From Cohnella caldifontis (GTDB lineage: Bacteria; Bacillota; Bacilli; Paenibacillales; Paenibacillaceae), in NCBI RefSeq assembly GCF_029360585.1, contig NZ_JAQZSJ010000004.1, forward strand, positions 62,001 to 126,000: 64,000 nt of DNA. The letters are read 5' to 3'. Shown one piece after another: positions 38,873-48,700 of this stretch (positions within the stretch are counted from its first letter, which is position 1; the number at the start of each line of letters is the position of its first letter). The position numbers and the translations under genes were made by a program. The notes under the pieces were generated by a model that saw only the letters and a program-made list of their open reading frames with translations, ran no database searches and was not told the DNA's origin.

Positions 38873-39226
38873 ATGAATATCTCGTTGTGGATCGTGCAAG
38901 GGATTCTAGGACTGGGATTTATTTATTCCGGTTGGATGAAGGCATTTAAGTTTGAAAAAGCAAAAACGTCTTGGCCTTGGATGAGCGAGGTTTCAAGAGG
39001 GTTCGTATTCTTTATCGGAATAGCAGAGCTTATAGGGGTTATTGGATTGATTATTCCTCAAGCGACCAACATCGCGCCAGTTTTGACGCCTTTCGCCGCA
39101 ATCGGTCTTGCCGCGATTGTTCTTTTCGGAGCCGTATTCCATGCTTTACGTAACGAATATCGAGAGATTGGCGTTAACATCGTGTTCTTGGTGATAGCCT
39201 TAATCGTCGCTATAGGCCGTATGTGA
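38873..39226 (+). CDS. DoxX family membrane protein
   Basis: 117 residues, four predicted transmembrane helices (IVQGILGLGFIYSGWMKAF; GFVFFIGIAELIGVIGLII; VLTPFAAIGLAAIVLFGAVF; IGVNIVFLVIALIVAIGRM). The family motif LGxxFIxSGxxK is seen at the N-terminus. The ATG is preceded by AAAGGAG. DoxX-like proteins of this size take part in thiol, quinone or electrophile detoxification (for example CatD). Divergent pairing with an HxlR regulator supports such a stress role. Confidence 0.9.
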   Translation: MNISLWIVQGILGLGFIYSGWMKAFKFEKAKTSWPWMSEVSRGFVFFIGIAELIGVIGLIIPQATNIAPVLTPFAAIGLAAIVLFGAVFHALRNEYREIGVNIVFLVIALIVAIGRM

Positions 39227-39257
39227 GTCGCTGGGGCGCGGTGAACCGTACCACACA

Positions 39258-39746
39258 TTAGGCCGAGCTGTTTTGAGCGGCAACAAAATATACCGTTGAG
39301 ATGACCGTTAAAAAAAGCAAATATCCGAAAAAGCTGTATACATGCATCCATTGATCGGAATGGGCAAACGCCCCTAGCCGTTCTGCCAGTTTTTCCGCAA
39401 TGGACATCAACAGGCTGGCAATCAAGATCAAGCATGCTTTCCCTAATGGATTCACTCGGGTGAGGACATGCAAAAAAACCATCGTCAACAGAGGCAGTCC
39501 GATTAAAGTGAAGACGATATTAATCGGGAAGATCTCCGGAAGCAGCCGATGAGGAAACCGATACAGCCCTTTGCCGACGAAATAAAGATCCAAATAAGTA
39601 CCCGCAAGGGATGACAGGAGCGCGCATGCTGCACTATTTTGATTCCAAAAAGGGGATCGTTTTTTGGGCAAGCGCGGCAACCTCAAGCCGTCCCAATGTT
39701 TTACAGTATTCACTCTTGATTTCACCGTCCATCGTTTCGATGTCAT
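39258..39746 (-). CDS. CBO0543-family membrane protein
   Basis: Up to 162 residues. The conserved part begins near residue 38 (ALLSSLAGTYLDLYFVGKGLYRFPHRLLPEIF) and contains four hydrophobic helices, including PINIVFTLIGLPLLTMVFL and YSFFGYLLFLTVISTVYFV. I recognise it as the CBO0543 family, membrane proteins of unknown function common in spore formers. The ATG at 39746 puts the first 37 codons inside the neighbouring DUF2515 frame. A TTG close to the conserved core (near 39665) is an alternative start. The stop codon of the DUF2515 gene (39634) lies within it, so the two overlap. Confidence 0.7.
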   Translation of the reverse strand: MTSKRWTVKSRVNTVKHWDGLRLPRLPKKRSPFWNQNSAACALLSSLAGTYLDLYFVGKGLYRFPHRLLPEIFPINIVFTLIGLPLLTMVFLHVLTRVNPLGKACLILIASLLMSIAEKLAERLGAFAHSDQWMHVYSFFGYLLFLTVISTVYFVAAQNSSA

Positions 39747-40668
39747 CCTCTAAATCATCCACCGCGTTTAGGTCCTGGAACCAATCTCCCGGTTCTGCCT
39801 CAGAGTGGCTGACGTTTTTCCAGGCATGTTCAAGTTTGGGGCTGTAAATTTTCCTCGCTCCTTTACGAAGCCGGCATGATTTTAACCTTAATGGATAGGT
39901 GATTCCAGGCAGGCCTTCGTTTACGTAATGGAATAAATGCGGCCAGTAATCCCTCCTGGATCCCGTGTGCGGATGACGTTTCGCCCAATCCAGTGCCTGC
40001 GCATGGAAATCCTTGTTTTTAAACAAAATGGCATACAGCCTTTTCCCAAGCAAGATCCGTTCATGAAGAGACCGGAATTGGTGAAGGGTTTGCCCCTTTA
40101 GGTTCTCGCCTTCCGAAGGAAAAAGAATTTGATTGAAGGACAGCCAATCCTGAAGCTGAAATTCGAATTTGGATAATACTTCCTTTTGATAATGAGGATT
40201 TTGAATGACCCTTCGTTCCAAGTAGCTTTGTTCGTTGATGACTAACGCGATACACAGAATATAGGAATCTCGGACTCTCCAAAAATAGTTCCAAACCGTT
40301 TCCATAAAAATCGAAACGTTAAATAGGGGCATCAGATCAAACAAGGGTCTATTTTGCTTCAAACTCTCTTCGTACAGCAGAAATTGCGGGTATACGTCTT
40401 GGAAAATCAGCCAATTGCCGCGTTCTAGAAAATGAAAAAAGGTTTCCTGCTCCTTCTCCGAGAGCAGTTTGGTTAAAAACTCCCCCTTGAGATCGGTCAT
40501 ATTCCATCCGCCATTGCGTGAGACCATATGGCCCAAGAACGCCCAGTGGACTTCAGGATGCCGGAGATAAAACTCGAGATAGGCTTTCGTTCTCGTCAAA
40601 TTGTTGAGGTTGCGCTCGCGGGTCATCCATTTTATTTTGTTCAAAAGATTATGATCGAAGAGCGCCAA
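39634..40668 (-). CDS. DUF2515 family protein (YppC-like)
   Basis: The conserved core (IKWMTRERNLNNLTRTKAYL, then EVHWAFLGHMVSRNGGWNMTDLKG) matches the DUF2515/YppC family of Bacillales, of unknown function. The start is uncertain: the frame is open to a TTG at 40908, but that would run under the start of the cyclase gene on the other strand, and the first ATG (40626) is too far in. TTG 40668 gives 344 residues, close to the usual size; none of the candidate starts has a good ribosome binding site. A 5' truncation is possible. It is cytoplasmic by composition and rich in aromatic residues. Confidence 0.75.
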   Translation of the reverse strand: MALFDHNLLNKIKWMTRERNLNNLTRTKAYLEFYLRHPEVHWAFLGHMVSRNGGWNMTDLKGEFLTKLLSEKEQETFFHFLERGNWLIFQDVYPQFLLYEESLKQNRPLFDLMPLFNVSIFMETVWNYFWRVRDSYILCIALVINEQSYLERRVIQNPHYQKEVLSKFEFQLQDWLSFNQILFPSEGENLKGQTLHQFRSLHERILLGKRLYAILFKNKDFHAQALDWAKRHPHTGSRRDYWPHLFHYVNEGLPGITYPLRLKSCRLRKGARKIYSPKLEHAWKNVSHSEAEPGDWFQDLNAVDDLEDDIETMDGEIKSEYCKTLGRLEVAALAQKTIPFLESK

Positions 40669-40851
40669 CTCTTTCGAGAGGGCTTGGGTGTGTTTCTTTC
40701 GTTTCCTTAATTCTTGGCGAATCGTTTCAAGCGGTGAGTTTTGCCGGTTTCGGATGAATAGGATAGCCGCTTCCCTCCCATATGAATGCTCTTTCGTAGA
40801 GCCGAATATGAATAGCCTAAAGATGCTTTCGCGGGAGGAAGGAGTGCCGGA

Positions 40852-42714
40852 ATGCTGGATGCTGTGAAGGGGAGAGAGTGGATCATGGATCGGCTTCGAA
40901 AAGACCAATCTCCCGATGGATCGTGGGCTTATCCGTTTGACACCGGTATTTCTACCGATGCTTATATGATAATTTTATTACGGACTTTGGAAATTGATGA
41001 TGAGGAATTGATCCAAGGTCTTTGCCGAAGGATAATGAGCAGGCAGCAGAAAAATGGCGCATGGAAGCTTTTTCATGATGAAGGAGAGGGCAATGTAACG
41101 GCCACTTTAGAAGCCTATTACGCTTTGCTCTTTTCCGGATTGTACCGCAAGGACGATGAGCGGCTTCAAGCCGCCAAAAGGTTCATGATCGCCAGCGGCG
41201 GGTTATCGGAAGTGAGTACGTTTACGAAAATCATGCTGGCGCTGACCGGGCAATACGAATGGCCATCCCATTCCCCGCTCCCCATTGAAATGATTCTGCT
41301 CCCGCATAGCTTCCCGATCAATTTCTATTCTTTTTCCGTATTCGGAAGAGCCAATTTGACCCCGATCATGATACTGGCGGAAAAAAAGTTTTCCATTCCA
41401 TCCGCCTATGCTCCTGACCTGTCTGATTTGAAAGGGATCAGGGATGACGAGGACCAATGGGTCCGCTCAAGCGAATGGCGTTCGCTGCTCTCCATGATTC
41501 AGGACGGAGTCAACCGGCTGCTCGGCGTTCAGAGCGAGCTGCGCCGCTTAGCCATTGAGCGGGCCGAAAAGTATATGCTGAACCGTTTGGAGCCGGACGG
41601 AACCTTTTACAGTTATTATAGCTGTACCTTTCTGATGATTTTCGCCCTGCTTTCCCTCGGATATAAGAAAACGGATCCGGTCATTACCAAGGCCGTAGAC
41701 GGGATTCGGGCCATGAAAAGCGAAGTGAATGGCCTTCCTCATATGCAATACACCACGGCAAACGTGTGGAATACCTCATTAATCGGTTATACGCTTCAGG
41801 CAGCGGGCGTTTCGCCCCAAGACCCCATGGTGGCGAAGGCAAACCGTTATTTGCTGAGACATCAGCATGATCGCTTGGGCGACTGGGCTGTGCATAATCC
41901 GAACGTCTTGCCCGGCGGCTGGGGGTTTTCGGACGTGAATACCATGAATCCGGACGTGGACGATACAACGGCTTCGTTGAGGTCCATAACCGGAATCGCG
42001 TCGCGCCATCCAGCCGCCTGGGGAAGGGGCGTCAGTTGGGTACTGTCGATGCAAAACGATAATGGCGGCTGGCCCGCTTTCGAGAAAAACGCCGATTCCA
42101 AGCTCTTGCAATTGTTACCGATCGAGAAGGGAAAATTTCTGCTGATGGATCCCTCTTGTGCGGATTTGACCGGGAGAACGCTTGAATTTATCGGGAATTA
42201 TACGAACCTCCCCGTCAGCCATTCGGTTATCCGGCATGCGGTGCAGTGGCTGTTCCGAAATCAGCGGGCCGACGGCTCGTGGTACGGACGGTGGGGGATT
42301 TGTTATATATACGGCACATGGGGGGCGATTACGGGCTTGAAGGCAGTCAGCATACCGAATACCCACCCATGCATTCAAAAGGCGGCGGCATGGCTTAGGA
42401 GTATACAGAATCCGGACGGCGGCTGGGGCGAATCTTGCCGAAGCGACATTCGAATGACCTACGTTCCGTTAATGGCGAGTACGCTGACGGACACCGCTTG
42501 GGCGCTGGATGCCTTGATCGCCATTGCTGACCGGCCGACCGCAGCCATCCAGAAAGGAATAACCTATTTGCTGGATTCCCTTGAGAAGGAGGATTGGTCC
42601 ACCGACTATCCCAAAGGCCAAGGGATGGGAGGAGCGTTCTATATCCATTATCATAGCTACCGGTATATCTTCCCGCTGCTTGCTTTAGCGCATTATCGAA
42701 GGAAGTTTGAATAA
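40852..42714 (+). CDS. Squalene-hopene/tetraprenyl-beta-curcumene cyclase family protein
   Basis: 620 residues from ATG 40852, preceded by GGAGGAAGGAG. The class II triterpene cyclase catalytic acid motif is DVDD at about 368-371 (NPDVDDTTAS). Multiple QW repeats are visible: DGSWAYPFD, QQKNGAWKLF, MQNDNGGWPAF, NQRADGSWYGRWG, IQNPDGGWGES. The C-terminal GGAFYIHYHSYRYIFPLLAL is typical. Its Bacillus relative SqhC cyclises tetraprenyl-beta-curcumene into sporulenols for the spore envelope; others make hopene. It is a monotopic membrane enzyme. The gene is more AT-rich than its surroundings. Confidence 0.92.
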   Translation: MLDAVKGREWIMDRLRKDQSPDGSWAYPFDTGISTDAYMIILLRTLEIDDEELIQGLCRRIMSRQQKNGAWKLFHDEGEGNVTATLEAYYALLFSGLYRKDDERLQAAKRFMIASGGLSEVSTFTKIMLALTGQYEWPSHSPLPIEMILLPHSFPINFYSFSVFGRANLTPIMILAEKKFSIPSAYAPDLSDLKGIRDDEDQWVRSSEWRSLLSMIQDGVNRLLGVQSELRRLAIERAEKYMLNRLEPDGTFYSYYSCTFLMIFALLSLGYKKTDPVITKAVDGIRAMKSEVNGLPHMQYTTANVWNTSLIGYTLQAAGVSPQDPMVAKANRYLLRHQHDRLGDWAVHNPNVLPGGWGFSDVNTMNPDVDDTTASLRSITGIASRHPAAWGRGVSWVLSMQNDNGGWPAFEKNADSKLLQLLPIEKGKFLLMDPSCADLTGRTLEFIGNYTNLPVSHSVIRHAVQWLFRNQRADGSWYGRWGICYIYGTWGAITGLKAVSIPNTHPCIQKAAAWLRSIQNPDGGWGESCRSDIRMTYVPLMASTLTDTAWALDALIAIADRPTAAIQKGITYLLDSLEKEDWSTDYPKGQGMGGAFYIHYHSYRYIFPLLALAHYRRKFE

Positions 42715-42717
42715 AGA

Positions 42718-42747
42718 ACCGTCCCCAGGGTCATCCCCGGGGACGGT
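42718..42747. terminator. Bidirectional terminator between cyclase and S-layer genes
   Basis: ACCGTCCCC (42718-42726) and GGGGACGGT (42739-42747) form a 9-bp stem between two convergent genes (stops at 42714 and 42768). The T content beside it is low. Confidence 0.7.
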
Positions 42748-42767
42748 CATTCGCTTCCGTTTCTCGA

Positions 42768-45700
42768 TTACTCGAACGTGACGAGGTTCAACAAGCGCTG
42801 CAGGACGGCGGCCGCCTCCGCTCTCGCGGCGGTGCGCCCGGGCGCCAGCTGTCCGTCGGTCGTCCCTTTCAGGATCCCCTTCTCCAGCATGGCCGCGAAC
42901 GCTTCTTTCGCCCAGCCGGCAACCGAATCGGAGTCCTTGTAAGCCGAGATGTCCGCCGATGGGCCGCCTTTATCTTCGCCAAGATAGACGAGCGCATGGC
43001 CGAGCATGACCGCCATCTCGGCGCGCGAAATCGTTTGATTCGGCCGGAACGTGCGGTCGGCGTATCCGCTCACCAGTCCGGATTCGGCCGCGGCCTCGAC
43101 GGACGAAGCGTACCACTGCGTGCCTTCGACATCCGTGAAGAGCGGCTTGCCGGACCCTCCTTCCGAAATGCCGAGCGCGCGTACGAGCATGGCGGCGAAC
43201 TGCGCCCGGGTGACTTGCCCTTCCGGGTCGAACCTTCCGGCGCCGACGCCGAACACGATCTGCTTCGCGGCCATTTCCTCTACGGCCGCCCGGGACCAAT
43301 GCTGCTTCACGTCCTCGAACTCTGCTCGCGAAGCGACGGCCGCGTAGACGCTGTTGCCCTTGCGTTTGAACAAGAGCACGCTTCGGCCGCCTTCCTTCGT
43401 AAGTCGGGAAGGAACGGGCCGCCATTTCCCGGCGCTTTCGTCCAGCCACATGACGGTCGTGCGGTCTGCCTTCGCCGCGTCATCGACGTCAATCGCCCGG
43501 GTTAAGAAACGATCGAACGAGTCGATCGTGCGGGCGCGGTCCTGTCCGTCGACTAGCGCAAGCGTGAAATCGAACGGGGAAGACACCGGCGTCAGGCCGT
43601 AGTCCCGGTTCAGCCGCGCGGAGATGCGTTCGCCATCCGCACCTGTAAGCTTCCTGAATCCCGCCCGTACGTATCCTCCGTTGCCCGCGTAGGCCTGTAA
43701 GGAGTTCTTCAGATCCCCAAGCGGCAAATCGAACCATCCTTCCTCGGAACGTATCCGCAGCTGGGCTTGCTGCCTGCTTCCCAGCAGCTTGGCGATTAGC
43801 GAGGCACCCAACTGCACCTCCCCGCCGGATGCGGCGGACGGCAGGCTCAGCTCGTATTTCCCGGCGGACGTTTCCACGATATCGCCATCAACCGTCCGGC
43901 CGTTCGGCAGCGTGATCTTCGCCGTAGTCGAGGGGTTGGACGGCTTAACAGGTTCGGGGTCCGACCGGGGCGGTTCCTCCGGCGCCAGAACCCGTACGGG
44001 AATCGACATTTGAATGCTTGTTCCATATACTGCATCCGTGACAGTCGCCGCAATATTCGCGTCGCCGGAAGCGATCGGCGAAATGATCAGAAGATTGCCG
44101 ACGACTTGAGCAGCCGCCACGCCCGGACGGTTCGAAACCGCTCTGTCGATCCGCAAGGCGTGTCCGGCATAGGCCGGCGTTGCCAATTGCTCCGCGGTCA
44201 TGGATAACGAAGAGCCGCCGCTTTTCAAAATCAAGGGTTGGACGGTCTTAGCGACGGGAGGCAGCATCTCGGAAGAGCCTACCGTCACCGGCAGCAGAAT
44301 ATCGGCGCTGCTTCCGTAGACCGATTCCGTCACGGTCACCGAAGCGATCGTCGATCCAGCCGAGGCTGGCGTAATCCACAATTGGCCGCCCGATATCTCT
44401 GCGTTCACGATTCCTGTCGGATTCAGGGTTACGCTAGCGAGAGTCAGCTCCGGCATTCCGTAGACCGAAGCAATGACGCTGACGGGCAAAGCCGTCGCCG
44501 GGCTTTCCGCCATCAGATGCAAAGGCTGGGCCAGCGGCTGGTAGACGACAAGCGGCAAGGACACCCGGTCTTTCTGAGAACCGTTGGAATCCACGGCTTC
44601 CGCTTCGATGAAGAAGACGCCGCTCGTTGTCGGGGTACCTTGAATGATCCCGTTCGCGTTTCCTTCCAATCCCGGCGGAAGAGCGCCGCTAAAATTCCAT
44701 TGGACGCCGGATTGGCTTCCCGTGGAGGTCAGCTCCTCGCGATACGCCTGTCCGACTTGTCCGCTCGGGAGAGCGGTCGTCCTCACCTCCGGCGGGGCGG
44801 AAACGAGAATTTGCCTTTGCACGGCTGCGGACGTTCCCTTAACAACGGCCTTTAGCGTCGCCTGGGCATTGCCGGACGGCTGTTTCGGCAACTCGACCTG
44901 AGCCGTATAGCGGCCGTTGCCATCCGTCGTCACGGATGCCGGAACGGAGCCTTGGGAGATGCTCAGTTCCACTTCCGCATTGGCGATCGGCCTGCCGGTT
45001 TCGTCATATACGTATCCGTACGCGGGCAGCCTCTCGCCGGGAGAACCCCCGAGCAACGATTCTTGGAGCGCTTCGTCTCCCAGTTCCAGCGTAATGCGCA
45101 CGGATGCCGGTGCACCGACATAAGCGAACTTCCCCGCCTCCGTCAATTCGCTGGCACCGTAAGCGTTTTGCACCCGCACGTCGACGACGCCGGTTCCCGG
45201 CGGCGAGACGGCCCTTAGCGTGCCGCTGTCGACGAATTCGGTCGAAGCGGCGGGCTCGCCGCCGAACAGCACGACGGAATCCGCCGTGAAGCGATCGCCC
45301 GACACGGTAACCGCGGTGCCCCCCAGGGCCGGTCCCGAATCGACGTCGATTCCCGTGAGCGTCGGCGGCGGTTCGATCGGCGAGCCGATCGCGAACGCGA
45401 TGCCGCCGGACAAATTTCCGATCGCCGCGGCATCCAGCGTCACGGCCGTGATGCCACGGGCTGAGTCGAACGTCTGCCCCGGAAGCAGACTCCAGGACTC
45501 GCTTGCCGCATCCCAACGGTACAAGTGATGGGCCTCCGGCGTTACGTTCTCCACTTCGAACGCGACGGTCGAAAAGCTTCCGTTTTGTTGGATTCGGAAA
45601 TACCGGTTCGCCGTACGGAACGTTCCGATCGTATCGCCGCCCGGGTTCCGCTGGAATATGGAAACTTCCAATTGGCCCTGGCCGACCGCGTTCGCGGTTA

Positions 45701-48700
45701 CGTCCCCGGATTCGACGACCACGGCGCCGTCCGCGGCCGCGCTGGATCCGGTTTCCACGTACGCGGCTTCCGCCGGCAGCACGGGGAAATCTACGACCGT
45801 TTGCGCGGTCGCATCGGCGCTGTCCTTTACTTGCACGGCGAGATGGTAATCCCCGGCTTCGGTCGGCACGCCGTCGATAATACCGGTTGACGCGTTCAGC
45901 GTCATCCCCTTCGGCATGGTGCCGGAAACGACGGACCAGGAATAGCTGCCGGTACCGCCTTCCGCGGATAGTCGAATGTAACCATAGTCTCCGATCTTCA
46001 TGGAGATGTCGGCGTCGCTGCTGTCGTCTCTGTTCTTATTGATTTCCGGAGGCTGAACGACGAGCGGCGGCGGAATCACCTTCAGTTTCAGTTCCGCGGA
46101 AGCCGATTGGACGGGACTGGAATCATCCGTCGCCCGAACCGTAAACGCATAGCTTCCGAAACTGTCGGTTGCCGGAATCCCCGTGATTTGTCCGTCTTCG
46201 CTCAAGCTCAATCCGGACGGCAGTTCCCCGTCGATCACGCTCCAGTGATGGGAGCCGTTTCCTCCCGCCGCTTCCAGCACAGCTTCGTAGGGGTCGCCCG
46301 CCTGCCCGTCGGCCAGGCTAGCCGTCGTGATCGCCAGCGGGTTAAACGGAAGCACCCGCAGCGAGATTTCTCCCAGCTGAGCGGGATCGCTCCCCGCTTT
46401 GCCGGCGGATACCGCGATCAGCAACGTGCCCGCCGTCGTATCCTTGACTGCCAGTGTCGCTTTCCCATCCGAATCGGTCGTATCCGAGCCCGGGCTCGCG
46501 GCCGTCACCTGGGCGGTCGCGGAATTCCCGGCAGTCGCGGTAATCGTGTATCCCGGAAGCGGCACGCCGTTTTCGTTTTTGACAATGACGTTCAGCGTCG
46601 CCGGCGTTACGCCGTCCCCCATGATTTCGGTCTCGGTAAAGGCCAAAGCAGATTGCTCCGCCGCGGGAACCGGCTCGGTGAGCACGACCGTCGTTCCGCC
46701 CAGCGTTTCGCCCGTCGCTGCATCGTCAATGCGCAGCGCCAGCGTCTCCGCCTGGGTGCCTTGATAGCGGAACTTCACGATGCCCGAGCTGTCGGATACC
46801 GCCGTCTGCGCCGGCAGGTTGCCCGATACGCTGCCGGTGCCGGTCAGCTTGACCGACCGTCCCGGCATCGGGGTCCCGCCGCTGTCCGTCACTTGGAACG
46901 TAAGCTCCGTTTGGGCGACGCCGTCAGCAGGCAGCACCGGGGGATTGGCAACCAAGCCGCTCAGGCTCAGGCTGTATAGATTGGCCGTTCCGGCGAATTC
47001 TTTGGCGAACGCCATCAGCGTCCCCCGAGACGGGTCATAGGACATCATAACCGGATATACGAATTCGTTCGTCAAGGAAGGATTGCGGAAAGACGGCTGT
47101 CCGACGGCTTGGACGCGCGTCCACGAAGACAGGACGCCGTCCCCGTTGCCCGTGCCGCCCAATGTGCCGAGGCCCCAGAAGTCTTGCTTCATCGGTCCGA
47201 CGCCATAGCTGCCCAGCTGCTTTTCGTAGCCGCCGTACAGCACGAGTTGACGCGAGGCTTCATGGTAGGCGGCTCCGGACAGATACAAATCCTGCGGACC
47301 GACTCCCGCTTGGTAGACTTGGGTGGTTTTGTCCAACCAGTCGGTCCCGCTCCATTCGTACACTTCGGTTTTTCCGGTCGTCAAATTGCGCGCGATGAGC
47401 ACCGGCTTCCCGATCCCTTTATGGTAGACCATAAGCGGGTCAAGGGTTTTCGGCGGCTGGACCGTCGGGGATTGCTGAATCCATTGCGTACCCGTGAACA
47501 TCCAAGTATCCCCATAGGCGGGCAGCATGTTTTCGTTACCGCCGTACAGAATCAAATTCCCGGCGCTGTCCTGCGCCAGTGCCGCGTTCTTCCGGGGCGG
47601 CGGAGCATCCGTCCCGGATATCGTCCGTCCGGACCCATTCGGAATCCACGATACGCCATCGTGGAGCTTGGTCCATGCGCCGTCCTTCCAAAGCCACGTA
47701 TCTCCGAAAACGAGATAGCTGACGTTGCCCGACCAATCGTTCGCTTCGCCTCCGTACAGAACGATGCCGCCAAGCTTCGGCGAATAAGCCATGGAAGCAT
47801 AGTCTCTTGGTTTCGGCGCCGCAGACAACCCCGTGGCTTGTTGCCAGCCGCTTCCGTTATACAGCATCGTTTTGCCGTCGCCGGTAAACCGCATCAGTTC
47901 ACCCGACTCCGGATTATAGACCATTCCGTTGCCGTAACCGGGGTCGTCGGAGATCGTTCCTTCCGCTTTCCATATATACTGCCCGCTTGCGCTGGGCGGC
48001 GCGATTACGGCGGTTACGTCGGCCGTCCCTGTAAGGCTGTCATAGTCGCCCTCCGTGGCCTCGTGGGTTGAATCGACGACTCGGAACTTCATCGGATAGG
48101 TTCCGGCCGTCGTCGGCGTGCCCGACAAGATACCGTTCGCATTCAGCGACAAGCCCGGCGGAAGCGTTCCGGATTCCAGCGACCAGTTGAACGGCGCCGT
48201 GCCGCCTTTCACCGGCAACTGATAACTGTAAGGCCGGCCCGCGAACTGTCCGATCTGCCCCGTGCCGTTTACTTGCATGACCGGAATTTTATAAACGAAA
48301 TCTTTCGAAAAGTTCTCGGCATCCGTCACGCGGATCACGAATTCCTCGCCTCCGCTCGGTGCGAGCAGCGTGCCTTTGATTTCTCCCTTGATCGGATCGA
48401 GCGTCAAGCCTTTCGGCAGTGAACCGGAGACGATCGAAAGCTTATAGCTGCCGACCCCGTTCGCCGTCTGCTGTTCTGCCGTGAACGGGTATCCGCCGGA
48501 CGGGTGGAGCGAAGCGCTGTACGTTTCGCCGACTTTCCCGCCGGGCAAGTAAGGTTCCATCGCGAGCTCGGGCGCGGCCGAGAATGGCACGGCCGGCGGC
48601 GTCCCTTTCGCGCCGAGCGTAAAATTCGTGTAGATCGAGATAGGCGGGTAGGGAAAGGCCGGAACCGGGATCATGCCGGCGGAACCTCCGACCTTGATTT

